Source: Pagrus major (taxonomy: Eukaryota > Chordata > Actinopteri > Spariformes > Sparidae). Taken from it: DNA of 64,000 nt. The stretch is taken from assembly GCF_040436345.1 (NCBI RefSeq), contig NC_133232.1:30517315-30581314 (forward strand). The letters are read 5' to 3'. The notes below the pieces were generated by a model. The model was not told the origin of the DNA. It saw only the letters and a program-made list of their open reading frames with translations, and did not search any database. Below, one piece after another: positions 1-12,751 of the stretch. The first letter of the stretch is position 1. Each line of letters starts with the position of its first letter. The translations under genes and the position numbers were made by a program.

Positions 1-208
1 TGACATCACTGCAGATGTTTTAGATCGACCTCTGGGGGAAACACCTGCAGTGACCAGAGCAACATGAGAGAGCAGCAGTGCTTCTCTGTTCTCTGTGCCC
101 TTTTAAAATGTTCTTATATCAACAATAGTTCTTTGGTTTGTACAGTGCGACACAAACAAAGTCAGATAAGAGCAACACCATTAGTGTAATGGAAAACCGC
201 CCACTCAC

Positions 209-3200
209 AGTCCTCTGGATGGCGTCGACTGCAGAGCTGCTGGTGTCTGTGCTGTTGTAGTTCTTCACAGCGTTTTTATAGGCAACACCTAACTTGGCCT
301 TGATCTGGTGAATTAAAAACAAAACAGATGATATATTTTAATGAGCTGATGTGGTTCACTTTTTAAATATATCTGTATGTTTTGGGGCGAGAAACTCACC
401 TCGTGTCTGAAGATAAAGCCTGAAACACCGGCCACAAGTTCAGCCAGGAACACCAAGGTCAAAAACATGGCGTACTGCAGGAAGCATACAAAGAAAAACA
501 ATCACACAGGGTCACATGTGAAAGGAATACTTCAGGGAAACTTACTGCACACTTCACCGACCAGTTTGAGCATCCATGGGCTGCCGCGGCACGTAGCGAA
601 GCAGCCGAACAGTCCGAAAATAACGATGATGGCTCCGGTCCCGATGAGGACATATGGTGCATTGGTGCTGCTCTCCTCAGACGCCAGAGAGAAATAGGCC
701 TCCAGGCTCACCTTCCCCCACACCCCGACGGCCAGCAAGATCACGCCTGTGAACTGAAGAAGACAGCAGGGAGAGTCAGAGGCGACCATCAAAGAGCCTC
801 AGAGAGGTTTTGTTAGGGTTGTCTCCCTGACACAAGACCTAAGATTAAAGGCTCGAACACACTCGGTCAATTACACACTGCTACGGTCAGAGTTCAGTAG
901 CAGTCTGTCAAACCAGAATCCTTTTGAATCTGAGTTTGCTTTCATAAATTTTAAGCGACAACAGTGAAGAATAACTTCATGTTTAAGAAGTAAAATAAAA
1001 ACAAGAACAGGAAGAACACAAGATTTGATCAGATTTATAGATTTGGGCTTCAACAAATATGGATATTTTTACAGACTAATTTCCTGCTTTCAGCTTCTTA
1101 GACGTGAGGATTTTGTGCTTTTATAATTGTCACATGTGATATTAAAACAGTATTTTGAGGTTTTTGACTGTTTATTACTGTCTAATTTAAACCGTGGGAT
1201 CTGGCAACTAACTCGCAATGGACATTTTTTAATATTCTCTGACGTTATTATACATGAAAAAAGTAAAGTGAGCAAAACATGAGCAGATGAATTCATTTTA
1301 ATGCAACAACTAATGCGACTATTTTTAATTATCGGTTAATATGCCGATTATTTTGTATTGTATTCGGAGTATTGTCAAAAAATAGATATATGTTGATACA
1401 TATCAACTCTGAATATTTGAAACTGAATTGAATTGAAGTTAAATATTGAAAAATGCTCAGTAAAATATCCCAGAGTGCAAAGAAAAGTCTTCAGATTGCT
1501 TCCTTTGTCAATTTTTTGATTATCTAAGTCATGACGCTTGTCTGTGCATTTTATATTTCTATATTTTCTTTGGGTTTTGGTCTGAAAACAAGCAATTTGA
1601 ACATGTAATCTCGGGCTCTTGGAACCTGTGATGGCCATTTTTCCACTATTTTCTGACCTTTTAAAGGCCAAACAAATCAGAGAAACTAGGGCTGCAACTA
1701 ACCAGTATTTTCACTGTTGATAAAACTGTTGATTATTTTCTTGATCACTTGATTAGTTGTTTGGTCCATAAAATGTCAGAAACTGGTGAAAAATGTCAAT
1801 CAGTGTTTCCCAAAGCCCAAGATGACTTCCTAAAGAAATTCACTTAACTGTCATGGAGGAGAAAAGGCACCAGGAGATATTCACATTTAAGAAGCCTGAA
1901 TTAAAAAGAAACTACTCACACCAAATAATCTCTTCCTTCAATACTTGGCGATTAATTAAATAGTTGACAGCTAATTAATCATCGCAGCTCTAAAACAAAT
2001 AAATCAAAAATAAAATGTTTGTCACACTAGTGATAATGAAAATAATAATGAGTTGCAGCCATAATTAAAACCCAACCTGTCACAACAGCTAACCTCTCAT
2101 ATCTGTTGGTGGAGGGAAACGCTCTTCATGTCAGGTCTCCCGACGCAGCTCTCAAATTATGTATATACGACCTTTTTCGCGTGCCGAGCTATGATCATGC
2201 ATATCAAGCTAAACAGACAGACCAATGATCTGCACCGAATCCAGCAAATACCAGGGATACTTTAATTAAGACCCTCATCGATTTCCTTTATTAAATCGTC
2301 ACTGTTCACAGGCGAGGAAATGCAGATGAGAAGCAGCAGAGCTCTGACACACAACATGCACTGAGTAACACAGGATAGAGCCGCCTCTCCTTCTTGTGTC
2401 AGTCAGAAGACATATGATTCACGGGCTGCAGATGATTCATTTACCTGGCAACGTATCAGTGAAAACACACCTGGGATACCCCCTCGAGCCTCAGCCTGCG
2501 GTTTAATCATCTCAGCATCTTTTGCTTTAAGACGGCCCATCACACAAGTCATTAGCCTGAGGGGAGGCATTAGCTCAACCAGCCGAGAGCAATAAATTGT
2601 CAGATAAAAGCACTGACCTGAACTTTGTGTTAACAGCAGTAGGCTGAGATCGCTGTTTGCTCGGTACAAAGATTAAAAGAGGGAGACAACGATAACAGCT
2701 CATTTTCTTCTGAAGACAAGCTTATGTTTATATTTTCATTACATGTAAACGGAGCTTTAACTCGCAATTATTCTTATAATCAGTTATTCTTTTTATTAAT
2801 CAATTTCTTAGTAAAATATTCGAAAATTGTGTAAAATTATAATGTCCCACAGCCCAAGGCCATGTTTTCATATTGTGTATTTCATTTGCTCAACAGTCCA
2901 GACTATAACAGACATAGAAAGGCATCAAATTAAAGCTGCGACGACGACTCGATTAACTGTCAAGTCGATCGACAGAAAAATAAACTTTTTTCAAGTTAAA
3001 ATAACAAAAACTTTCTCGCCCTTGCTCGTCAAAAATGAGATTTGCATCTATGTTTTGTCTCTTGTGACAATAAACCTGAATATCGTTCAGTTTTTGGACT
3101 GTTAGACAAAAAAAAAAAGACATTTGAAGATTGAGTTTTGGTTTTTGACTGTTTTTGTCCCTGACATTTTATTAAAAAGGGGCACTATGTAGTTTTGGGA

Positions 3201-4107
3201 GAAGAAATCAAAACTCAGAAATTTAATATTTACAAAAATTAATGAGGTAATAACACAAACTCAAAAATATCTATTTTCACACAAGCAAAATAATGTCCCC
3301 AGATCACAGCTTGAAGCTAGGAAGGTGGCAGGGTCCGCCACGTATAAACAAAGTAAAACAGTGTGAAACTGTGTTGTCCTTAAAAGTCAGTTTAGTTTAT
3401 TCAGTCATGAAAACAACTAGTTTGTTTATTTAGTTTGCTCAGGCATGAAACAATGAGTGAAGGTGGTTTTCTTAGGATTAAAAGTCTTCCCTAAATCTAC
3501 AGATTGCACCTTTAATTTAAGATTAATCAAGAAACAAACCCAACAGATGGAAAAGTCACAGTAATAAGCCCTAAATTAGCTTCTCACAGGGGATTATTAA
3601 AAAGTCACACAGCATTTCTGACTCGATAAACGACTCCTCAATCGATTAATCGAGCACACTTTGCAGTTTAAATTAAGTTTGGCTGCAGAACAACAAGAAA
3701 TTAAAATCTGACCTTTAATGGACAACACAACACTTCTAATAACTAACTTATATTTAGGTTAAATGTTTTAATTTCTCAGTGAGTGATATAAACAGCTAGC
3801 GGCGGTTTTCAGGACTAAGATGTTAATAAATGTGTCTCGGTCCGTTTCAACAAGTGGCTCTTCAGCACTGACTCCTCTTCTTCTTCTTCCTCACCGCGGA
3901 CATTAACTCAACACTCAGCTCCCCGTCGTGATTTTTAGCCTTGTTGGCATCGGCGCCTCGCTTTGAGCCCATTGTTGCTGCTTTAGCTCGTCGTCCCCCA
4001 TTACATGTCGGCAAACTCACCCAGAAAATGAGGCTGTAGGAGATGAGGAAAGTCTTCAGGCAGGTAATCACCGGCTTCGTCTGAAGCCGTCGAGATGGCG
4101 GCGACAT
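209..4107 (-). CDS. tspan6: tetraspanin-6, N-terminal part (exons 1-4), cut by window edge
   Basis: Four-pass plasma-membrane organiser of the tetraspanin family. Exons on the minus strand: 4021-4107 (29 codons, starts MSPPSRRLQTKPVITC), 562-753 (64 codons), 400-474 (25 codons), 209-304 (32 codons); all junctions are phase 0. TM1 spans exons 1-2 (SLIFW/FTGVILLAVGVWG), TM2 is APYVLIGTGAIIVIFGLFG, TM3 is YAMFLTLVFLAELVAG, followed by the start of the large extracellular loop with an NST glycosylation sequon. The CCG-containing loop, TM4 and C-terminus would lie left of base 209, after a GTGAGT donor. SRRLQTKPVITC, GKVSLExYFSL and the loop start favour TSPAN6 over its close paralog TSPAN7, as do the neighbours srpx2 and sytl4. 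The exon 2 donor (GTCGGT) is weak, but the conserved boundary after MLKL fixes it. Confidence 0.93.
754..4020 (-). other. tspan6 intron 1 (3.3 kb, repeat-rich)
   Basis: Large first intron. It holds relics of the 'GGGCTGCAAC' fish repeat at roughly 1300-1510 and 1687-1993, a TTAA-type element at about 3172-3517, and a repeat-poor block at about 2090-2690. No additional exon was recognised in it. Confidence 0.7.
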
Positions 4108-4345
4108 GGTGCTGTTTGTTGTTTGTTTGTTGTTGTTGTTGTTTTAACTTAAAGCTGGACAAAGAGAGGTGGGGGAAAAGTTGAGCGAACAGCGCCCTGA
4201 AGGCGAGAGGACAGAGAAAACTTCGGGGATAGATCCAGAGAGAGAGGGGGAAGTGTCGTCACCGGCTCAGATTCACTCTCCTGGAGGATCAACACATTTC
4301 CACCGTCCGCAGCGGCGTCAAGCCCGCGGCCATTTTACACACACG
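3860..4345 (-). promoter_or_regulatory. tspan6 first-exon/promoter region, CpG-rich
   Basis: The sequence around the tspan6 start codon is visibly richer in CG dinucleotides than its surroundings (GCGGCG, CCGTCCGC, CCCGCGGCC and others). A TGACGT CRE-like motif lies at about 4386. The extent is judged by eye. No TATA box was seen at a convincing distance. srpx2 starts 1.6 kb away on the opposite strand, so regulatory DNA could be shared. Confidence 0.45.
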
Positions 4346-5723
4346 TCACCCGCACGCACCGCCTTCAGAATAAAACACCACCTGTGACGTTTTAAACATA
4401 TTTAGCAAAACTCCTTAAAATGTAAAGTACATTTACTCTATTAACGCTACTTAACTGCAATTTTTAGCTATTACAGACAGCGGGGACCTTATTTTCCTCT
4501 GAGAACAGCTTGTTTACTCATTTCCGAGTTTGTATTATTCCCTCATTAATGTTGTAAATGTTGAAATTCTGAGTTTTAATCTCTTCTCCAAAACTACATA
4601 ATGCCCCTTTAATGTCTTAAGAGTCACTGCCACCAGTTTTACCAACGTTACACTTTTATTTTTTTAACTTGATAAAACGTATGCTTTTATTTTGAGGGCA
4701 GTAGCCGTACTTCCGGTCTGCTGCTGTCTGACTGTATAGATAATGTGCTCTTGGTGATGTGACACTTTGTGGGCTGTGGACTGAATTACATCAGCCAGGC
4801 AGCCTAAATCAAAGCATGGAGCTCATAAGATCAACATAAAGATTTATTTTATTCCCTTTTTTTTTTTTTTTAAAGAAAAGAAAAGAAAAGAAATATCCAA
4901 TTTCTCCTGAAGTTATGATCTGGTTGTACATCTTTTGTGCTTACTGTGGGACACATTATCAGTAAATTAACCTACATTTGATGACAATATTCAAAACAAA
5001 AGGTTTTATCTTTCATCATGTGAGTGGACACTGAGTAGAAATATTACAACAAACTGTGAGGTCTATCATAACTGCACGGTATTTTCTGTTCTTGAAGCAC
5101 TTTTTAAGCATGTTTTTGACAAGTTCTCTATAAATAAAGCCTATTATACATTATTATTATCATTATTAAGCTATTGCTTGGTAATAACATCATGAGGGCA
5201 TCATCAATCACTACAGGATTATAAGAATAATAAGGGAAAGGGATCTTAAATATGTATAATCGCTGTAGGTAAGTCATTACAAGTCACCACAGATCTCATT
5301 TTAGAGAGAACAATTCTTCTCAATGGGTTTTATATGTTTCCATTTGCAGCCTGTACAAGCTTCACTTTCTGGGTTTATGAGCTGTTGGAGAGGGCGGATG
5401 TAAAATGGCTCAATCATCATGTTTAATGCAGCGGTGGGAGGAAACACAAGCTGTCCGACAGCGCCACCAAGTGGATTTTAACTCTGATGAAGCCCTAAAA
5501 GGATCCTGACTTCACTAAAAACTGCGGAGACTCTGACATGACGGGAGCGCCTCTTGTCCTCAGCGGGGATTAGAAAGTTTTTTTAATAGTTTGTCAAACC
5601 AGATGTGAACTTTATCTGGATTATAACTTTGTTTTTTCGTTGTTGGACTCTGAGATCTGAAGCAACCTGCGCATAAAACGTCTTTTTTTTCCCGTCCAGG
5701 AGTGTCGTCTCTGAGTTTCTGAC
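4346..5723. other. tspan6-srpx2 head-to-head intergenic region
   Basis: Non-coding spacer between the divergent genes. It contains a reversed copy of the TTAA-type repeat (about 4483-4614), a poly-T/(AAAAG)n patch (about 4858-4895) and AT-rich sequence. The last 150 bases before 5724 probably include the srpx2 5' UTR. No open reading frame with recognisable homology was seen. Confidence 0.6.
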
Positions 5724-6504
5724 ATGCCTCTCAGCTGCTTTGTTGCTGTGCTCATTTTATACTTCTCAGGTGAGTCCATGACATAAACAGTAAAGGTAGG
5801 AAACAACATGTCTTTAGTCAAATATTCCATGTATTCTCAATATTAGGCCTATTTAATTTTTGTCAGGAAATTGTAGTTTTCACCAAAAAGCTGTAAAATA
5901 TATTAAATATCATGATTGCTAAAGAGAAATCACTAGAACATCCCCTCCCTGCAGTTGTGAAAGACTTCCCTCTCTGTATTTAAAACATCTGTATTAGATG
6001 CAGATGTGCTGAATTTTTGAGGCGATGAATACAGATGGAGTCAGCTCCTCCCTGCAGGGATGAAGAGCTGAAGATGCAGCTCCTCCACAACAAAGAACCA
6101 GACCCCAGTCAAAATTATGATGAATTAAGCTTCAGTTGCTTTCCTCTTCAGGTGCTCCTCCGCCTGCTGACCAGTCAGTTTAATTACAGCTGGGCTCCAA
6201 TCACTGCCAGTTAATTACTGAGGAGACCCCCTCTGGGACCAAGTGTGCCAAAGCCTTCATTTAATCCTACTTGCAAGATAATCACGAGACCCGAGATCCA
6301 CCCAGAGGCATCCTGGAGCTCAGATGATAGTGTGGAGTGATTAAAAGGATGCTGCTCATTATGTCACCTCTGTCATTAGAGATACATGAGGCCTTTAACG
6401 TGGTAACTCTAACAGGCTGCACACCTTCCTCTGGTGTGACTCATCACTGCTACACAGTGCACGTCTCTGTGGTGAAGTCAGAAGTGTGAGTGGTGCCTGC
6501 TGCA

Positions 6505-6541
<37 letters not shown>

Positions 6542-9500
6542 AGTGTCTTGGTATTTTACAGCCACAGTAGTCGAGAGGCAGAAGAAGAAGTATGCAGGTT
6601 GTTTACTGAAGCTAAAAGTACCAGTGCAATAATGTAAACATACTACTAAGTCCTGGATTCATAAGTAGTAAAAGTGAAAGTATTATCTGCTAAATGTACG
6701 AACATTTTTTATGGAGTTCGGTAGTTTGGCCCAGTGGTTTCCAGCCTGGGGGTCAGGCCCCTTCAAAGGCTCACAAGATAAATGTGAGGAGTCGTAACAT
6801 GAGATGGAAAGAAGAAAAAAAGATGTTCTGCGACACAGAATTTGGTTACTTATTTTGGATTTTCCTGATTTTTTGCTGTTTTTGTGAAATGTTACCACTT
6901 TGAGCCTTGATCAGGAGACATATTATCAATTATGCAAATGTGTGACATGGTGACGCAGTGTGATGTCAAGAAGTCACAGAATTAAAGGCCGGACTACTGA
7001 CGAAGCGTTTCAGGAGCAGTGTTTTCTGTGGGAAAGAGGAACTTGACTTTGGGCTTTTTAACTTTCAAGACCTTTTACATGCGCAGGAACCTATATCACA
7101 CACTGAAACAGAGTAAAAACAATAAAAAAGCATATTAGGATCTCCTTTAAATGAAACAATGTTAGAAGAAAGGGAACTGTCTCGTTGGTGCAACAGCTCA
7201 GAAACATCTGAAACAAGCAGCTCATGACAAAGCTGCAATCAGACGGTTGAGAGAAAATTAGTCTGCAATTATTTTGACAATCAGATGATCTTAGATGATT
7301 TTAGTCATTTGTTACTGCAAAAACGGCAAACATTTGCATTTGTCTCCATGTATTTGATACTTCTCTTTGTCACATATTATAGTAAACTGAATATCTTTGG
7401 GGTTTGGACTTTTGACAGGACAAAAAAAGACAAATGAGGCTTTGTGAAATTATAAAGGGACTATTTTCTGACATTTTACAGAGAAAACGATTAATTGACA
7501 AGAAAAATAATCATTTTTTTCAGCCCTACTTTTTTCCTACGAGGTCACAGGCCAAATCTGTAGGAAACTACTAGTTTAATCTGTAACTTGGTTACCTTTC
7601 AGCACTGCAGTAGTTATAGCTGAATGTATAACCCTGTTTCCAGAAATGTTAGGACGCTGTCGTTCATCTCACTTCACAGTGAGTGTATATTGACAAAAAA
7701 CAATAAAGTTTATCAGTTTGAACATTAAATATCTTGTCTTTGTACTGTATTCAGTTGAAAAATAGGTCAAAAAGGACCTGAAAATGATTGCATTCTGTTT
7801 TTATTCACGTTTTAAACACTGTCTCAACTCTTTGGAATCAGGGTTGAAATCACATATTTATAATTGCCGTGTGCATGTTTCTGCATGTCACCACTAGTAA
7901 TGTCTGTCTGTATTTGAGCCCTGCAGTGAGAGACCATCAGACTGATGATCTTAGCTCGTTTATTTCCTCTGTGACTAATTCTCTGTTAGGGGGACGGGAG
8001 GGGAAATATAAGTCTGGGGAGGTGTTACTGAGTGGAACATCTGGCTCATTATGAGAAAAACGCTGACAACAGGTTTAATCCACACATCGCTGCAACAATC
8101 TGAAGCAGCTTCCAGAGTAGAGACGTTTGAATGCGGTGCATCAGTATTATTAGAAACTGTGTTAAAGTCAACTTGGCAACTGTGCCAGAAAACAGAGAGG
8201 AAGCAGGAACAGGACTCGAGATGGGGGTGGAGGCCGACACACTGGAAAGTTTGGCACTCGGTCCTGAACAAGGAGTCATATTCAGGGTTTTCAAAAAAGG
8301 ATAATTTGCCACAACTGCTGAGAAAGAAGGATAACAGTGAAAGGATTCGTTGTGCAGCAAGATTATTCATAGACAAATAAGTCAGACTAAAGGCCACAGT
8401 AGAGCAAACAAACCCTCCTGATTAGTACATGAAAAGAGATGAGTAAGTGGGACAAACTCCAAGTGAGTAATGAGAACCGGCTGTTTGTCCTAATTTGTGG
8501 TGAAGCTATTTAAATGTCTCACAGTGCTAAGACGGCACGCTTTCTCTGTTCTCACATCTTCGTTAATGTCAAGAAAAGGACACAATCTTTATTCTATTTG
8601 CAAGATTTCCATGTTCTGCTCTCAGGGTTGAGAGGAGTTTCCATCAGCATCACTGATCACAACTCCAGGTGTCTCTGGACTGGAATGTTGTTGAGCTGTC
8701 TGTTAAAGGAAGTTAAGGAAAACAGATTGTGAGAAGGAGCATTTCCATGCCAGGCTGCCTCTGTGTGTCCTACATTTACTGTAACACTGCTGATATGAAA
8801 GTTTTATGAATCATAACGACCAGAGGACTATGTTTGGCAGCTGACATCCTGCTGTTTCCACATGTCTGACTGTTTTTCTGTTGTTTCAGCTGGCTCAGGG
8901 ACCACAGTATACGACACTTACAATGACTATGCAGAAGAAGCCCACACTCCTCAACTCGACTACAAAAGTGCGTACGGAAAAACACACTCAGTGGGGGTGG
9001 TCAGTATGACAGTACACAATCAGACATTATACAGCACTGTTGTCTACTTTTAGATATGTTGCTGTTACCATTTATGCAGTGGTGGCTCTGGTATCCAAGA
9101 AGCTTTGCAATGATGCATCTATGAGTTTTTATCTTTAATGATTTAAAGGGTAAGTTCACCCAAAAGTTAAGACTCACCCTCATGCTGATGGAAAGTCAGG
9201 TGAAGTTACATAGTCCACAAAACATTTCTGGAGCTTCGCAGCAAAACAGTGTTCTCCAATCATTAAGATATATACAGATGTTGTAATATTAAATGACATA
9301 TACCACAGGATGGGATATTTATTAATGTTGTCCAGCAGACCCGCACTGGTGTCACTCTCCGGGTCTGACTAATGGGGAGGCGACCTGTCACTCGCCTCGA
9401 GGCGGCGCCTACAGGAGCACGCTGGGCACCCGCTGTGAGATGAGCTGTGATCGAGGATACCGACTGGTGGGGAGGAGCTCGATCCAATGCCTCGCCAACC

Positions 9501-12500
9501 GACGCTGGTCCGGGACTGCTTTCTGCCGCAGTATGTAGAAGTTCAGCTTTTAAATTCACACATGAGGATCAATCTGGTGATATTCAACAAATCCCATTAA
9601 AAGACTGAAACCACCAATGAATTAATCCTAATAACAAGTAAACTTCTGTGTAGCCAAGCCTGATGTTCCTTCTTCTTCTGCTCTTTAATATCTATTAAAA
9701 TCACACCAATGAGCCAGATGGTTGCACTTGCTGACATGTTACTTGATGACCATGAACATGGGCACTGCAATTTATTTTGACTCAATGCCACATAAAGTCC
9801 TGCAGCTTTTAAATCTCAAAAGCACACAAAATGTGTATTCATCCGCTGATGAAAGTAGTCCCCAATGAAATGCACGATTTACTGGTGTTTGAGTAACATT
9901 TGTGAAAACCTGTAGTGCCCAGCTGTTTTAAATTAAAAAAAATAAATATATATGTATAATTCATGACCCGCTTTTAAAGATTTAAATCTTCAGTAAAAAC
10001 AAAATATAGCTCATCAGCAGCCTTATCCTTTGAGATAAATATTGATGTTGTGTGTCCTTCAGGGATGCGTTGCCATGTGCTGAACCTCATTCCACACGGC
10101 AGATACACCTGCACTCAAGGCTTTGTTGTGGACTCCAGATGTGACTTCACCTGCAACCCCGGCTATCGCATCGATGGGGAGCACTCACGCACCTGTCAGC
10201 ACGGGGGGTCATGGAGCGGAGCACAGCCGGTCTGTGAAGGTATCAATCAAAGTCTTATCTGCTTCTCTGTAAAGCTAATCAGATGTTTAAACTCAGAAGT
10301 ATTGTGAGCATGATTTGTCGAACTGTCAACTCGAGGTTTAACTTGCTGCCGTGAAATGGACCTAAATTCAGGCCATCTGTGTTGCAGCCCCATTTTTCAT
10401 TATTCTTTCATAAGCTGAGATCCCTTTGTGTCTGCTTTCACAGTCACACTAAAAGAAGCATATTTCCTGCTGCTCTGGTCGTCGAACTGAATCCAGACCT
10501 GATGTCTTTCAGTGTTCATATTCTGCATAGTGACAGACTGTCCAAAAACAATGAATTTCCTTCCTGCAAAATCTCCAATCTCCTTGTTGTAATTTTCCAA
10601 CTGTTTATTTTAGATACCGATCCTCCGAAGATCAAATGCCCTCTGTCCAGACTCAAAGTCGCCGAGCCTGGAAAACTCACTGCTGTGGTCACCTGGGACC
10701 CTCCCGCAGTGAAAGACACTGCTGATAAATCGCTCGAGTATGTCACTTCTTTCCTTTGCTTCCTTTTCCTGTTAACTTAAAAAATTGAATTTAACGCTCG
10801 GCCTTGACCGTCTGTCTGCAGTGTGATATTAGTCGGCCAGGAGCCAGGAACCGACTTCAACGAGGGAGCCAACATCATCCGATACAAAGTGTACGATCAG
10901 GCCAGGAACAGAGCTGCCTGCAAGTTTATTGTACGTGTTGAGGGTAAGCTGCCAACCCTTCATTATCCCGACTCGTTAAATGAGTTTAAAGGAACAGTTC
11001 ACCCAAAAGTTAAAACTCAGTTATAACGTACCCGGTGATGATGGAAAGTCGGGTGAAGTTTGGTCGTCCACAATACATTTCCGGAGCTTCACAGCAAGCA
11101 TGCATGGTTTAAAAACAACCAAAAGAAGAATGTAAAATGGCTTCGAATAGCTCATTTGCAAAGATGTTTTCTTACATCTTCAATGCGAAGTCGAGCTCGT
11201 GCATCCACTTCAGACAGCTTTTAGCTTAGCAGCTACAGTGAAGATTTCATCTTATAAAAGGGTGTAAATAACATCTTTTCAAATCAATTTGGGAACTCAG
11301 GGCTTCCAGAGACTTGGATTACACTGGACAATTTATGTTTTTTCAGTTGTTTTTCTAAGTCCCCATCTACTTCAGTTGTTTAGGAGAATGCTGAAAAGCT
11401 GTTTTGCTGTGAGGCTCTAGAAATGTTTTGTGGACTTAAAAACTTTCCCTGACTTTCCACCAGGTGAATAGATAATAACTGAATTTTCTTTTTTTGGGGG
11501 GGTGAACTGTTCCTTCTAGAGATTAAACATTAACTCAAGGCAGCATTAAAACTTAAAAATTGGATTTCTTCTTTCTGTGTTCTGCCTCCAGTGAGAAGAT
11601 GTCCAACTCTACCTTCACCTCTGTACGGCTACCTCACCTGCTCCTCTGATGGGAATAACTACGGTGCAACGTGTGAATACCACTGTGATGGAGGGTATGA
11701 ACTGAGAGGCGTATCTAGTCGTGTCTGCACGTTCAACCGCAACTGGGAAGGGCTGCCTGCTGAGTGTGTTCGTAAGTCTGCAAGAATGTGGCTCAGGACG
11801 TGCTGCACATGCAAAATGGTATATGTACTGCATGGGGGTGTAAATGATTGGATTGTGACCTTGTGTGTTTGTAGCGATGGAGATTAAATCAGACGTGAAG
11901 ACAGTCTCCGCTCTCCTGGATCAGTTCTATGAAAAGAGGAGGCTGCTGATCATGTCTGCGCCCAACATATCTGACGCAGACTACCAACTGCAGAACATCA
12001 TGATACAAGTGAGGACACTTTTTTTTGCTGCTGTTAACTTCACATGGCAGAGGATATATTCATCCCAAAATGAAAATTCAGTCATTATCTACTCACCTTC
12101 CTGCCCATGGGGATGAGTACATAATGGCTGAATTTTCATTTTTAGGTGAACTGTACCTTTAATGAACAACATGAACCTCAACATTTGTCTTCCCTGTTCA
12201 AACCAGAAAGCAGACTGTGGATTAGACCTGCGACATGTAACCCTGATCGAGCTCCTGGGCTCCCCGCCTCGTGAGACGGGTCGCATTAAAGAAAGTCTGC
12301 TCAACTCTGAAGTCATCGAGGGTTTGAGGTAATAGTGAGATACTTCATCACTCAGTTATTCAGCAGTTTTATGGTTCATTCTGGGGAAAAATAAGTTCAT
12401 TTTGTTGAAAAATTCCATCCTGAAATGGCTTTATATAACTCCCTGTCTCATTAACAGTAAGTAGTTGTTTGTCCTCACTCTGTTTAAATGTCAGGAGCCC

Positions 12501-12715
12501 CCCTAATGAAAAAAGAGCCACTGTTAGTTTGACTTTTAAAGGAAAAAATGCACTCAAAAGATTAACACTTTTAAAAATAGCAACATAACTTGAGGGTAGT
12601 GGTAATGGGATTTTGACAGGACTGACAGAACATCAATAGTAAACATCTGGCTTTGGATCTGGATGAGAATCAATTAGTAAGAGGTTCTTAAAAAATCAAT
12701 GTTGCACCAGACGTA

Positions 12716-12751
<36 letters not shown>

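Larger units (their letters stand above)
5770..8889 (+). other. srpx2 intron 1
   Basis: Longest srpx2 intron. It contains a (GT)n microsatellite at about 6507-6540, a repeat-poor block at about 6120-6440, a 'GGGCTGCAAC'-family relic at about 7236-7530 and a foldback element at about 7628-7848. No further exon was recognised. Confidence 0.7.

Noticed and set aside
377..697. 106-codon plus-strand open frame
   Set aside because: Antisense shadow of tspan6 exons 2-3; no homology of its own.
209..4107. Assignment as tspan7
   Set aside because: The residue pattern (SRRLQTKPVITC, GKVSLExYFSL, NYNST in the loop) and the neighbours fit TSPAN6 better. A tree would settle it.
8049..8397. Open frames of 103-140 codons on both strands in srpx2 intron 1
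   Set aside because: No homology, no splice signals in phase with srpx2, and the same DNA is open in several frames.
9263..9559. 98-codon minus-strand open frame
   Set aside because: Antisense to the sushi-1 exon of srpx2, which has a clear protein match on the plus strand.
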